From Brevibacillus ruminantium (GTDB lineage: Bacteria > Bacillota > Bacilli > Brevibacillales > Brevibacillaceae), in NCBI RefSeq assembly GCF_023746555.1, contig NZ_CP098755.1, positions 3,484,501 through 3,548,500 of the forward strand: DNA of 64,000 nucleotides. Direction: 5' to 3'. Every line of letters begins with the position of its first letter. The stretch's first letter is position 1. A model generated the notes under the pieces. The model ran no database searches and was not told the DNA's origin. It saw only the letters and a program-made list of their open reading frames with translations. The translations under genes and the position numbers were made by a program. Shown piece after piece: positions 55,068 through 62,944 of this stretch.

Positions 55068-55769
55068 ATGCTCGGCTTCGCTATTTTTCGTTTGATTCAC
55101 ATTATTGCCGGTTTTCTCGCTCTTACGGTTTTCTGGATTCCGATCGTCACCAAAAAAGGAGGCAAAGCCCATGTCCGCGTAGGCTGGGTGTACGTCATCG
55201 CGATGGCGTCGGTAGCCGTGTCGGCTCTCTACATGGGGATCTGGCGCATTGGCTTTGACCCGAACCGAACGCTTGACTCAACCGCATTTGCCTGGTTCCT
55301 GATCTATATCTCGCTGCTTAGTTCTGCTACGGCTTGGTACGGGATGCGCGTCCTTCGCTTTAAAAAGCGTGCTGCCTCGCATCGCAAACTCTGGGATTTG
55401 CTTTTCCCCGGTCTGCTTTTTCTCTCCAGCCTGGTGATCAGCGGATACGGCTATGCGATTTCCTTTCCTTTGCTGACATGGTTTCCCCTTGTCGGGATTT
55501 TTCTCGGCGGTACCCAGCTTCGATATTGGCTGCGTCCCCCTGTAAACAAAATGCACTGGTGGTTTGAACACTTGACCGGCATGATGGGCTGTTGTATCGC
55601 AACGATTACGGCTTTTACTGTCTTTGGCGCCCCCAGGCTGCTGCAGCTGGATAGCGTCAACCCGATTATCTGGTTTATCCCGGCTATAGTGATTGCGCCG
55701 ATCATCGCCGGAATGAACAGATATTATCGGAAGAAATTCTCGGGGGCAGCGGTGCCGACAAGAAAGTAA
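55068..55769 (+). CDS. DUF2306 membrane protein
   Basis: Membrane protein of 233 residues with about seven helices. HIIAGFLALTVFWIPIVTKKGGKAHVRVG at the N-terminus and the C-terminal MHWWFEHLTGMMGCCIATITAF, with conserved His residues, match DUF2306. Conserved histidines within helices hint at haem or metal binding, but the function is unknown. TAAGGGGG precedes the ATG and a terminator follows. Confidence 0.82.
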   Translation: MLGFAIFRLIHIIAGFLALTVFWIPIVTKKGGKAHVRVGWVYVIAMASVAVSALYMGIWRIGFDPNRTLDSTAFAWFLIYISLLSSATAWYGMRVLRFKKRAASHRKLWDLLFPGLLFLSSLVISGYGYAISFPLLTWFPLVGIFLGGTQLRYWLRPPVNKMHWWFEHLTGMMGCCIATITAFTVFGAPRLLQLDSVNPIIWFIPAIVIAPIIAGMNRYYRKKFSGAAVPTRK

Positions 55770-55794
55770 CTCCCTATCAATAATGTGGCTGCAT

Positions 55795-55821
55795 GCAGGA
55801 GATTCATTTCTCCTGCTTTTT
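55795..55821 (+). terminator. Terminator of the DUF2306 gene
   Basis: GCAGGAGA and TCTCCTGC pair around TTCAT and are followed by a T6 run. Confidence 0.9.
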
Positions 55822-55923
55822 TCTCGTTATCCCGAATTCGCCTTTCTTCTTCCAAGTTTCCCCTGTATACTAAACATTGGTTTATCAGCGCTTAAAGAAT
55901 GATCGAAGCAAGGAGGCCTACTT

Positions 55924-56502
55924 ATGAAGCGAATTTGTGTATACGCCGGCTCGAATCCCGGTACGTCACCTACATTTACCGAAAAAGCAAAAGAGCTTGG
56001 TGCCGGTATCGCCCATCGTGGATGGGAGTTGGTATACGGAGGCTCCAACATGGGTCTGATGGGAAGCACCGCAAACGCCGTTCTCGAGGCCGGAGGAAAA
56101 GCGATTGGTGTCATGCCTCGCGGGCTATTCCGCGGTGAAATGAGACATAGTGGATTGACGGAATTCTACGAAGCGGAGAACATGCACGGACGGAAAGCTA
56201 AAATGGCTGAGCTCTCCGATGGCTTCATCGCTTTGCCCGGCGGCTATGGCACGTTTGAGGAATTGTTTGAGATACTCTGCTGGGCACAACTGGGAATCCA
56301 TCAGAAACCGGTCGGAATTTTAAATATTGACGACTACTATACACCGCTCCTGCAACTTATCGAACAAGCCATCTTTTCCGGTTTTATGCCGGCTACCCAC
56401 CGGGATCTGCTGCTGGTTGACCAGGAGCCAGACCGATTGCTGGACAAAATGGAAGCCTATAAGCGTCCCGTTCTGTCAAACAAGTGGAACGAAGAGGACT
56501 GA
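55924..56502 (+). CDS. LOG-family nucleoside 5'-monophosphate phosphoribohydrolase (TIGR00730)
   Basis: Rossmann-like enzyme of 192 residues. The motifs YGGSNMGLMGSTANAVLEAGG and FIALPGGYGTFEELFEIL are the LOG signature (PGGxGTxxE). Characterised members release the base from cytokinin-like nucleotides and other nucleoside monophosphates. AAGGAGG precedes the ATG. It appears monocistronic. The physiological substrate is not known. Confidence 0.92.
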   Translation: MKRICVYAGSNPGTSPTFTEKAKELGAGIAHRGWELVYGGSNMGLMGSTANAVLEAGGKAIGVMPRGLFRGEMRHSGLTEFYEAENMHGRKAKMAELSDGFIALPGGYGTFEELFEILCWAQLGIHQKPVGILNIDDYYTPLLQLIEQAIFSGFMPATHRDLLLVDQEPDRLLDKMEAYKRPVLSNKWNEED

Positions 56503-56650
56503 GAACAGCAAGGGTGGAATCCATTTCCTGCATTTCTAGCATCTTGCGGCCTTCTCTTGTATAATAAAGGACAATCTGACCGCAAACGGTCGCATCTTAT
56601 TTCATGGAAAAACGTCGTGTCGTTTTTCACAAACAAAGGAGGTTGCCATT

Positions 56651-57139
56651 TTGAACATTTGGGAATCCGATTTGCCAGGAATCGGTCGTAAATTTCAAAT
56701 GGAGACCCGAATGGGAGAAAAATTGGTTGTTGTCATTCATGACAGTGGAAGAAGAGAACTGTACTTCTTTGATCAGGAGAACGCAGAAGAGTGTACCTCC
56801 TCTGTCACACTGGAAGATGACGAAGCCCTGCAAGCCGCAGGCATTCTCGGAGGGATGAGCTACAAGCCGAAAGCGCTGGATACCGTCAATCTTTCCCTGA
56901 ATGATTTAGTCATCGAGTGGTACAAAATCTCCCCACAAGCAGCCTGTATCGGTAAATCTATCGGTGAAGTCGATGTGCGGCAGAAAACCGGAGCCACGAT
57001 CATCGCTGTGATTAACCCTGATCAGAAAAAGCAGATCACTCCGGGTCCCGACCATGTTTTCATCGCAAATGCCCTGCTCGTTGTTGCAGGTGAGCGGGAG
57101 AGCCTGAAAACATTAAAAGTCTTGCTGCAAAACGGCTGA
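56651..57139 (+). CDS. khtT: KhtT-like potassium/proton antiporter regulatory subunit (copy 1)
   Basis: Cytoplasmic protein of 162 residues from a TTG start behind AAAGGAGGTT. The N-terminal half (LPGIGRKFQMETRMGEKLVV) and the C-terminal RCK_C/TrkA-C domain (ACIGKSIGEVDVRQKTGATI, GPDHVFIANALLVVAGER) match KhtT of Bacillus. In that system cyclic di-AMP and pH regulate the antiporter through this domain. It is about 60 percent identical by eye to the second copy at 58656 and converges on khtU. Confidence 0.88.
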   Translation: MNIWESDLPGIGRKFQMETRMGEKLVVVIHDSGRRELYFFDQENAEECTSSVTLEDDEALQAAGILGGMSYKPKALDTVNLSLNDLVIEWYKISPQAACIGKSIGEVDVRQKTGATIIAVINPDQKKQITPGPDHVFIANALLVVAGERESLKTLKVLLQNG

Positions 57140-57180
57140 TCCTTTACGATTGTCCTCCGCCAAATTCGGAAAGCAAAAAA

Positions 57181-57260
57181 GCCCACCCTACCCGGGTGGG
57201 TTCTTCGATTCTGACGGTCATGATTGAAATGGGGCAGGCACCACGACGGATACCTGCCCC
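57181..57260. terminator. Two hairpins between convergent khtT copy 1 and khtU
   Basis: CCCACC/GGTGGG (57182-57200) and GGGGCAGG/CCTGCCCC (57231-57260) are perfect stems. They lie between the stops of khtT copy 1 and khtU, and the first has AAAAA on its left and TTCTT on its right. Confidence 0.65.
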
Positions 57261-57282
57261 GTAAACTTTTCGCCAGCAGCGA

Positions 57283-58506
57283 TTATGACACACTTTTGTC
57301 TTGTTCCTCTTTCCTTTTGCTCCAATTCTCGCCGAGCTTTTCAAAAAAACTGTAGATCGATTTGGACTCTTTCGTCAGCAGCGGCCCTAGTACGGCCAGA
57401 ATCAGCACATACAGGACAGCAAATGACTGCACGACGGGAAGCAATCCGCCCGCCTTCCCGATGTTGGCCATAATAATGGAAAATTCTCCGCGCGACACAA
57501 GCGTAAACCCGATATTAACTGACGCGCGCTTCGAAATGCCAGCCATCCGACCACTGAGAAATCCAGCGAGCATATTCCCGATAAGCGTCAGAATGACTGC
57601 TACAATCGTAATCCACACTGCCCCTCCCAAAGATGTCGGATCGATGGTCAATCCGAAACCGAAGAAGAAGATCGCTCCGAAGAAATCACGGAACGGCAGC
57701 ACCAGACTTTCGATCCGTTTCACATGCTTGGAATCGGCGAGGACCAGCCCGACCATCAGCGCTCCGATCGCTTCAGCGACGTGCAGGGTTTCCGAAAAGC
57801 CTGCTACCAAAAACAGTGCTGCCACGACGAGAATCAAGAAGAGCTCCGTCGATTTGACATTAAACAATTTGTCTACATATTTAATCACGTATCTGCCAAC
57901 AGCGAGGAAGACGAGGATGAACAGCAGTGCAGAAAGCGACGTGAGCAGAACTCCTGTAAATGAAGTCGCCCCGCTCAAAACCAGACCAGACAAGATGGAC
58001 ATGTGTACAGCGATGAACAAATCATCGAACATGATCATCCCCATGATAATCTCCGTCTCCGGATTGGCGGTCCGCTTCAGATCCACCAGCACCTTGGCCA
58101 CGATCGCGGTCGACGAACTGGTCATGATCCCGCAGATCACCAGCGTTTCCTTTAAAGGCATCCCCATCATCCAACCAAGCAGCAAGCCAGAGACAAAATT
58201 CAACGCCACGTAAAAGGAACCACCGACCAGGATGGATTTCCCCGATTTGATCAGGCGACCTACGGAAAACTCCAGGCCCAGGTAGAACAGCAGAAACAAT
58301 ACGCCCAGACGACCCATGAACTCAATAAACACGGAGCTTTCAATAAATCGCAAGTCAAAGATTCCAAAATGCGGCGCATGCGGCCCTACGGCCATCCCCA
58401 CCAAGATGTAGAAGGGAATGACGGAGAATCGAAGCTTGTTGGAAAGCAATCCGACGATTGATATTAATGCAAGGGCAAGCCCTATTTCAAATATGACTGT
58501 ATCCAT
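57283..58506 (-). CDS. khtU: KhtU-like potassium/proton antiporter (CPA2 family)
   Basis: Integral membrane antiporter of 407 residues with 12-13 helices. GICGIMTSSSTAIVAKVLVDL and LADSKHVKRIESLVLPFRDF match the KefB/KhtU family, and DDLFIAVH contains the double Asp of the transport core. Bacillus KhtU exports potassium under control of KhtT. AGGAGG lies close upstream of the ATG. It is downstream of khtT copy 2, with a 150-base gap. Confidence 0.92.
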   Translation of the reverse strand: MDTVIFEIGLALALISIVGLLSNKLRFSVIPFYILVGMAVGPHAPHFGIFDLRFIESSVFIEFMGRLGVLFLLFYLGLEFSVGRLIKSGKSILVGGSFYVALNFVSGLLLGWMMGMPLKETLVICGIMTSSSTAIVAKVLVDLKRTANPETEIIMGMIMFDDLFIAVHMSILSGLVLSGATSFTGVLLTSLSALLFILVFLAVGRYVIKYVDKLFNVKSTELFLILVVAALFLVAGFSETLHVAEAIGALMVGLVLADSKHVKRIESLVLPFRDFFGAIFFFGFGLTIDPTSLGGAVWITIVAVILTLIGNMLAGFLSGRMAGISKRASVNIGFTLVSRGEFSIIMANIGKAGGLLPVVQSFAVLYVLILAVLGPLLTKESKSIYSFFEKLGENWSKRKEEQDKSVS

Positions 58507-58655
58507 ATGTTCCTCCTTTTCAGTCTCTTATTGAGAAGGCTGAAGTATCGATCCCATTTCGCTTTCGATGCGGCATTCTACTCCCATGCGCATATGATGT
58601 GCGTGCAAAATGGCATCACTTTGTGGTTAATCCCCACTTTGGGAAAGGAGGTTTG

Positions 58656-59150
58656 CTACTCCCGTCCGCCGAGCAAAAATGCCTTTAACGCCTTCAGTTG
58701 CTGTCGCTCTCCCGCAACAATCAACGTCGAATGGGCGGTAAACACATAGTCTGGCCCCGGGTTAATATGCTTTTTATGGTCTTTTTCGACGACGGCGATA
58801 ATAGAGGCTCCCGTCTTCTGGCGGATCTCCATTTCTCCGATCTTTTTGCCGATACAATTCGCATTGGCTTCAATTTTATGCCACTCGATTACCAGATCAT
58901 CCAAGCTGATATCAATCGATTCGAGCGCCTTTGGCTTATAAGCCATCCCTCCGATGATCCCTGCTACCTGTCTCGCCTCTTCATCATCCAGTGCGACCAT
59001 AGAAATGCTGGTCTCCGGATCATCCGATTCAAAATGATACAGCTCCCGTCGACCGCCATCATGGATGATAATGACGAGCTTATCCCCGCTTTGTGTGTCC
59101 ATTTGAAATTTTTTGCCAATCCCTGGAAGATGGATTTCGCGAATGTTCAT
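58656..59150 (-). CDS. khtT: KhtT-like regulatory subunit (copy 2)
   Basis: Protein of 164 residues. [20 protein letters not shown] and the RCK_C domain ([40 protein letters not shown]) match copy 1 throughout. This copy is in the same orientation as khtU and precedes it, the arrangement of the Bacillus kht operon, so it is the likelier native partner. GGAGG precedes the ATG. The 150-base gap to khtU, and the 370-base gap upstream, hold no further gene. Confidence 0.9.
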   Translation of the reverse strand: MNIREIHLPGIGKKFQMDTQSGDKLVIIIHDGGRRELYHFESDDPETSISMVALDDEEARQVAGIIGGMAYKPKALESIDISLDDLVIEWHKIEANANCIGKKIGEMEIRQKTGASIIAVVEKDHKKHINPGPDYVFTAHSTLIVAGERQQLKALKAFLLGGRE

Positions 59151-59249
59151 ATGAAAGAAACCTCCGTCTTTTCAAATTTTTCAATCCCAGAAAACCGATC
59201 TATTCACCTTGAATTCACGCAAAACAATCCCATACTTTGACGAAAAAGG

Positions 59250-59287
59250 GCATAGATTCCATGCGAAAGAAAGGGCACTTTTCCCTT
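59250..59287. terminator. Two small hairpins in the gap upstream of khtT copy 2
   Basis: GCATAGATTCCATGC (59250-59264) and AAGGGCACTTTTCCCTT (59271-59287) can each fold. They are in the 370-base region 59151-59519 between khtT copy 2 and the small membrane protein. I see no gene there, and no cyclic-di-AMP riboswitch that I can recognise. Confidence 0.4.
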
Positions 59288-59519
59288 TATCCAATTCTTT
59301 TGTTTCCGCTCAAAGCGATTCTGCAGTGATACGACAACCTGTTACTTGTCATGAGTAAAAGCCTTTTGCTTGTGATTGATTTCACATTCCTTTTGCTAAT
59401 AGAAAACATGCTGTACGCACCTCGAAAAAACCGTCCAGATTGCTTACTGCCTTTACAGAAGCAAACAGAAATGAGCAGGCTTTTTCAGGCAGACGGAAAC
59501 AAGCTGCATCCTTTTTTCG

Positions 59520-59879
59520 TTACGCAACCGCTGGGAAAAACGTCGAATTGAATTTGATGGGCATGAGAAAGAGACTTTTCAATTTCTGGGGAATAAAAGT
59601 CCGAAGGTTCTGATGTGGAATCTGAATCAAGAGAGTGAGAAGCAGCGGTAAGACAAACACAAACAATGCTTCCCGTAGAGGAGAAAAGAAAAATTTAACA
59701 GATGTGGCCTGGCGGAACTTGATGACATGCTTTCCGTGCTTCAGGGCCACAATCTTGGGGGTATTGTCATGAAAAAGCTGACCATTCAAACTGTGGAGAG
59801 GAGCAATCGCGAATGCCAAGAGAATGAGAATACTCAGTAGAAAAAGCGGGATGCATCTTGCGCTGTTTTTTTTCATCAT
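59520..59879 (-). CDS. Small membrane protein of unknown function
   Basis: Frame of 119 residues behind AGGAGGTG with good spacing to a pair of ATG codons (59879, 59876). One hydrophobic helix is near the N-terminus (CIPLFLLSILILLAFAIAPL) and a second in the middle (ALFVFVLPLLLTLLIQIP), with a basic linker. I do not recognise it. The ribosome-binding site is the main support. The 290 bases upstream to the YdcZ gene contain no feature I can support. Confidence 0.55.
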   Translation of the reverse strand: MMKKNSARCIPLFLLSILILLAFAIAPLHSLNGQLFHDNTPKIVALKHGKHVIKFRQATSVKFFFSPLREALFVFVLPLLLTLLIQIPHQNLRTFIPQKLKSLFLMPIKFNSTFFPAVA

Positions 59880-60170
59880 AAGGGATGCACCTCCTGCAAA
59901 AGTCTCTTGACGTTGGTTTGTGTCCTCCTGTGAGATCATCGCCTTTTATCAGCGACATCAGATCAAATCTGTTTCCATATAACTAACTTCTTATACTATG
60001 TACATAAAAAAGAGTAACATTAACATTCCATTAAGTCAAATCGGAAGCATGCAAATTCGCATCGCTCTCACAGAGGTCAACGTGCGCGATGCCAAAGATC
60101 TTCCCTACTTTACTGGTTTGCTTTTTGATTGAGTTTGCTTAATTGCCGATGGCCCTAAACCCGCTGAAAG

Positions 60171-60638
60171 TTACATCATTTTTGCAGGCTCCTGGGCCTT
60201 TTGCCCGCCGCCTAGTTTAAATACGAGAACACCCCCGACGATCACAAGCACACCGACCAACTGCTGCATAGTGAATGGAACCCTGGTCAGACCTAACCAG
60301 CCCAAAGAATCCCACAACAGCGCAAATCCCAGCTGTGCCGAAAGCACGATGGAGATCGCATACGTCGGCCCCAGCAGCCTGATCCCTCTCACCAGACAAA
60401 TCACTACGCATACACCGATCATACCGCTGAAATAGTACCAGGGCTGCATCTGTTGCCAGCTAAACAATTGTTTTCCCTCAAAAATCAGACCAAAGATCAG
60501 GGAGGCCAGAAATCCTGTCCCGAGCACATAAGTGGTCGTTGTCCAGGAGCCCGCCCGTTCATTCACTTTACTGTTGAAAATATTTTGCAGGCTGACCAGC
60601 GAACCTGCAAGCAGCGCCAATGCCAATCCCATTATCAT
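60171..60638 (-). CDS. YdcZ/DUF606-type small transporter (first)
   Basis: Membrane protein of 155 residues with five helices, half the size of a full DMT transporter. ALALLAGSLVSLQNIFNSKVNERAG at the N-terminus and VGVLVIVGGVLVFKLGG at the C-terminus are typical of DUF606. AGAGGTG precedes the ATG at 60638. Such halves usually work as pairs; a second copy lies at 61469 beyond a Crp/Fnr gene on the same strand. Confidence 0.87.
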   Translation of the reverse strand: MIMGLALALLAGSLVSLQNIFNSKVNERAGSWTTTTYVLGTGFLASLIFGLIFEGKQLFSWQQMQPWYYFSGMIGVCVVICLVRGIRLLGPTYAISIVLSAQLGFALLWDSLGWLGLTRVPFTMQQLVGVLVIVGGVLVFKLGGGQKAQEPAKMM

Positions 60639-60718
60639 ACTATCATTCACCTCTTCAACCGATGTATCTGTGGAATAAGAAAGCCCATCCTTTTGGCCTA
60701 CTCCCATCATCCATCGAT

Positions 60719-61417
60719 TTATTCGTAGATATTGTAACCTGCCAGTGCCCGCAATCCTTCCCTGTCCTTTACATGGATAAACCCATTGCTGCGCTCCACC
60801 AGCCCCTCCTCGCATAACTGTTGGATCACCCGATTCAGATGTCGATAACTGCTTCCGATCAAGTTGGCGGCATCTTTTAAACTGACTGCGTTTTGTTGTC
60901 CGGAAAGAGGAGAGCCTGTATCATCGATGGAGACAGACAACAGATAACTGGCCAATCTTACCTCCACCGGATACAACAGGTTGAAGCTCAACGAGTTGGA
61001 TTTGATACAAAACTTTTGTGTAATGATGTCCAGCAAAAATTGCAGCAGCGGGGGATAATCACTCGCGTATTTTTTTATCCATCGATAATGGACTCCGATC
61101 ATACTAACGGGCGATACAGCTTCCACTGTATTGAGAAAATCAATTCCCCGTACATACTCGATATCCCCGATCACCTCAAGCGGTTTCTTAAAAGAGAGAA
61201 TCAGCGTTTTGCCTTCTGCCGAGGTCGTATAGATTTTAATCTTCCCCTCTACCAGCACATACAGATACTCTGACCGCTCTCCCTGGGAACAAATGAGCTC
61301 TCCTTGATCAAAGCTGTAGAGCGACAAATGGGGGAGTAGCGATTCGTTGAACACGGAATCGAGCTGGTGCAGGTGCAATAAACTCAGCAGCTGCTCACGG
61401 TTTTTCCATTCTTTCAT
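60719..61417 (-). CDS. Crp/Fnr-family transcriptional regulator
   Basis: Protein of 232 residues. The cyclic-nucleotide-binding fold occupies the N-terminal 120 residues (YSFDQGELICSQGERSEYLYVLVEGKIKIY). The helix-turn-helix is VSLKDAANLIGSSYRHLNRV. It lacks the Cys cluster of Fnr. It resembles YeiL-type regulators. It is 50 bases from one YdcZ-type gene and 80 from the other, and probably controls both. Confidence 0.9.
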   Translation of the reverse strand: MKEWKNREQLLSLLHLHQLDSVFNESLLPHLSLYSFDQGELICSQGERSEYLYVLVEGKIKIYTTSAEGKTLILSFKKPLEVIGDIEYVRGIDFLNTVEAVSPVSMIGVHYRWIKKYASDYPPLLQFLLDIITQKFCIKSNSLSFNLLYPVEVRLASYLLSVSIDDTGSPLSGQQNAVSLKDAANLIGSSYRHLNRVIQQLCEEGLVERSNGFIHVKDREGLRALAGYNIYE

Positions 61418-61468
61418 GACCCGATCTCACCTCCTGCTTTCCCTCTTACATCTGGCGCATACATGCGC

Positions 61469-61894
61469 TCAATATTTCAATATCACCACACCCGCAATCA
61501 TCATCCCGATGCCAATGAGTTGTGGAAGGCCCATCTTCTGTTTTGCAACGCCAAACCAGCCGTGACTGTCAATGAAAAAGGTCAACACCAGTTGAGCGAT
61601 CAGCAGCGCAGATATGCTAAGCGTCACACCGATCTGCTGAATGGCCGTCACATTGCCGAAAATGATGAACGCCGCCAGGGAGCCCCCCGTCAGGTATAAC
61701 GGTTTCACTTGGGTAAACCCGCGCCAATTCCCGTCTCGAACGAACAACAGGATAAGCAAGGCGGTAACAAATCCGGTGAACTGGGTGAGAGTCGCCGTTT
61801 GCCATGTGCCGATATCTTGACTGATCCGCGCATTGGCCACCCCTTGCAGGGTAAGAAAGGCTCCGCCTAAAAATGCGTAGATACTCCCTTTCAT
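61469..61894 (-). CDS. YdcZ/DUF606-type small transporter (second)
   Basis: Membrane protein of 141 residues. MKGSIYAFLGGAFLTLQGVA and IGIGMMIAGVVILKY are the two ends, with five helices as in its neighbour. GAGGAGAGAG precedes the ATG at 61894; the frame extends 10 codons further without a site. It is probably the first gene of a three-gene unit with the regulator and the other half-transporter. Confidence 0.87.
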   Translation of the reverse strand: MKGSIYAFLGGAFLTLQGVANARISQDIGTWQTATLTQFTGFVTALLILLFVRDGNWRGFTQVKPLYLTGGSLAAFIIFGNVTAIQQIGVTLSISALLIAQLVLTFFIDSHGWFGVAKQKMGLPQLIGIGMMIAGVVILKY

Positions 61895-61989
61895 TTTACT
61901 CTCTCCTCGATTTCGATTTGTCATTATTCAATCATACATCCCGGCGGTCGCGGTAGGACATATGTCCTCGAAAAGACAAGAAAACGGAA

Positions 61990-62038
61990 ATACCCGCAAA
62001 CGGGACACGTATATGAAGAGTGCCCATCCTGCGGGTAT
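61990..62038. terminator. Inverted repeat upstream of the YdcZ operon
   Basis: ATACCCGCA (61990-61998) and TGCGGGTAT (62030-62038) form a perfect 9-base stem with a 31-base loop. T-rich sequence follows on the plus strand. It may end a minus- or plus-strand transcript. Confidence 0.4.
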
Positions 62039-62071
62039 CATTTCTTTTGTTTGTCAAAAAGTACGGCAAGC

Positions 62072-62089
62072 AGCGGTTCTGCGCCTGCT
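62072..62089. repeat. 18-base direct copy of the sigK 3' end
   Basis: AGCGGTTCTGCGCCTGCT here is identical to 62548-62565, which encodes the last residues of sigma-K (KQAQNR) plus the stop on the minus strand. The copies are 476 bases apart and frame the 77-residue membrane protein gene and the sigK terminator. Confidence 0.7.
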
Positions 62090-62140
62090 AAGCTTTAGCA
62101 TTTGGATTTGGTTTCTCTATCAGAACTTTTATACAAATGT

Positions 62141-62374
62141 TTACTTCCTTTTTCTTTTGATATACTCAATCAAAATAACCACTACGAATACAACAAATGT
62201 GGTTTTGATTGAATAACGGATCAGCATAAGTATATAATCTGGTAGTTCTAAATGAAGACCAGTATACAATCCGTTCCCAGTCTTTACTGTCCGATCTTGC
62301 TCTATGAAAACTATAAAAACAGAAAATGAAATCACAAAAGTATAAAGGGCTATTTTAACCAATTTCTTTTCCAC
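62141..62374 (-). CDS. Small two-helix membrane protein
   Basis: Frame of 77 codons from a GTG at 62374 with GGGGGGG four bases upstream. Two helices (LYTFVISFSVFIVFI and TTFVVFVVVILIEYI) flank a short loop, and the C-terminus is basic (KRKRK). Its base composition is more AT-rich than its surroundings. No family recognised. It lies just downstream of sigK and between the two copies of the 18-base repeat, which suggests a recent insertion. Confidence 0.55.
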   Translation of the reverse strand: MEKKLVKIALYTFVISFSVFIVFIEQDRTVKTGNGLYTGLHLELPDYILMLIRYSIKTTFVVFVVVILIEYIKRKRK

Positions 62375-62456
62375 AATACCCCCCCTTGAAAATCAGAATT
62401 TTTGTTAGATATTTACATATTATCATTTACTCTTTAATTCTTGTACCAAAAAGAAA

Positions 62457-62500
62457 TACCCTCAAGAAGCAGCCCCATTGTAAAGGCCCTCTTGTGGGTA
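62457..62500 (-). terminator. Terminator of sigK
   Basis: On the minus strand TACCCACAAGAG and CTTCTTGAGGGTA pair imperfectly around a GGCCTT-containing loop, followed by TTTCTTTTT. It is 46 bases after the sigK stop. Confidence 0.6.
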
Positions 62501-62545
62501 CTCTTTCCACTTCATTTTCATCAAACTTTACCAGACAATAGAAGG

Positions 62546-62911
62546 CTAGCGGTTCTGCGCCTGCTTGGTCCGGTAAAACTCGTTAAACAGCTTCATCAAT
62601 GCACGTTTTTCGATGCGGGATACGTACGAACGGGAAATGCCGAGCTCACGAGCAATTTCTCTTTGGGTCTTTTCTTTGTCCTGATCCAGGCCGAACCGTC
62701 CGATGATCACTTCTTTTTCCCTATCGTCCAGGATGTGAATATGCTGGTAGATCTTATTGGATTCCAGCTTCAACTGTACAGCATCCACCACTTCATCCGT
62801 CTCCGTCCCGAGAACGTCGATGAGGGTGATTTCATTCCCTTCTTTGTCTGTTCCGATCGGATCGTGAAGCGAGACATCTTTTTTGGTTTTTTTCAAGCTT
62901 CGCAAATGCAT
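62546..62911 (-). CDS. sigK: C-terminal half of the mother-cell sigma factor sigma-K (SpoIIIC-equivalent), interrupted gene
   Basis: Fragment of 121 residues, starting [20 protein letters not shown], which lies inside region 3 of sigma-K. It continues through region 4 ([15 protein letters not shown] and [20 protein letters not shown]). Sigma-K needs regions 2 and 3 from an upstream part that is not here. Just before the ATG the frame still reads IEIL, matching NEIL of intact sigma-K, and then homology ends. The ATG has no ribosome-binding site, so it is probably not a start. The fragment would be joined to its 5' half by excision of the element to its right. That half should lie beyond the window. 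Confidence 0.9.
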   Translation of the reverse strand: MHLRSLKKTKKDVSLHDPIGTDKEGNEITLIDVLGTETDEVVDAVQLKLESNKIYQHIHILDDREKEVIIGRFGLDQDKEKTQREIARELGISRSYVSRIEKRALMKLFNEFYRTKQAQNR

Positions 62912-62944
62912 CAGGATCTCGATTCTAAAGACAGAAGTGGCGCA
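62912..62944 (-). other. Predicted junction (attachment site) of the sigK-interrupting element
   Basis: The 33 bases between the recombinase stop and the sigma-K fragment must contain the crossover point. On the minus strand the sequence AATCGAGATCCTG-ATG corresponds to the sigK coding region around ENEILM, where the Bacillus skin element also recombines. Its exact core cannot be fixed without the other end. Confidence 0.65.

Noticed and set aside
59351-59551. Plus-strand frame of 66 codons
   Set aside because: No ribosome-binding site, no family resemblance, and it overlaps the better-supported minus-strand membrane protein.
60049-60132. Frame of 28 codons with coding-like sequence
   Set aside because: GGAAG lies only one base from the ATG and nothing else supports it; it may be a remnant.
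62546-62911. Independent small sigma factor gene
   Set aside because: It lacks region 2 and a ribosome-binding site, and begins exactly inside sigma-K homology, so it is better explained as the 3' part of an interrupted sigK.
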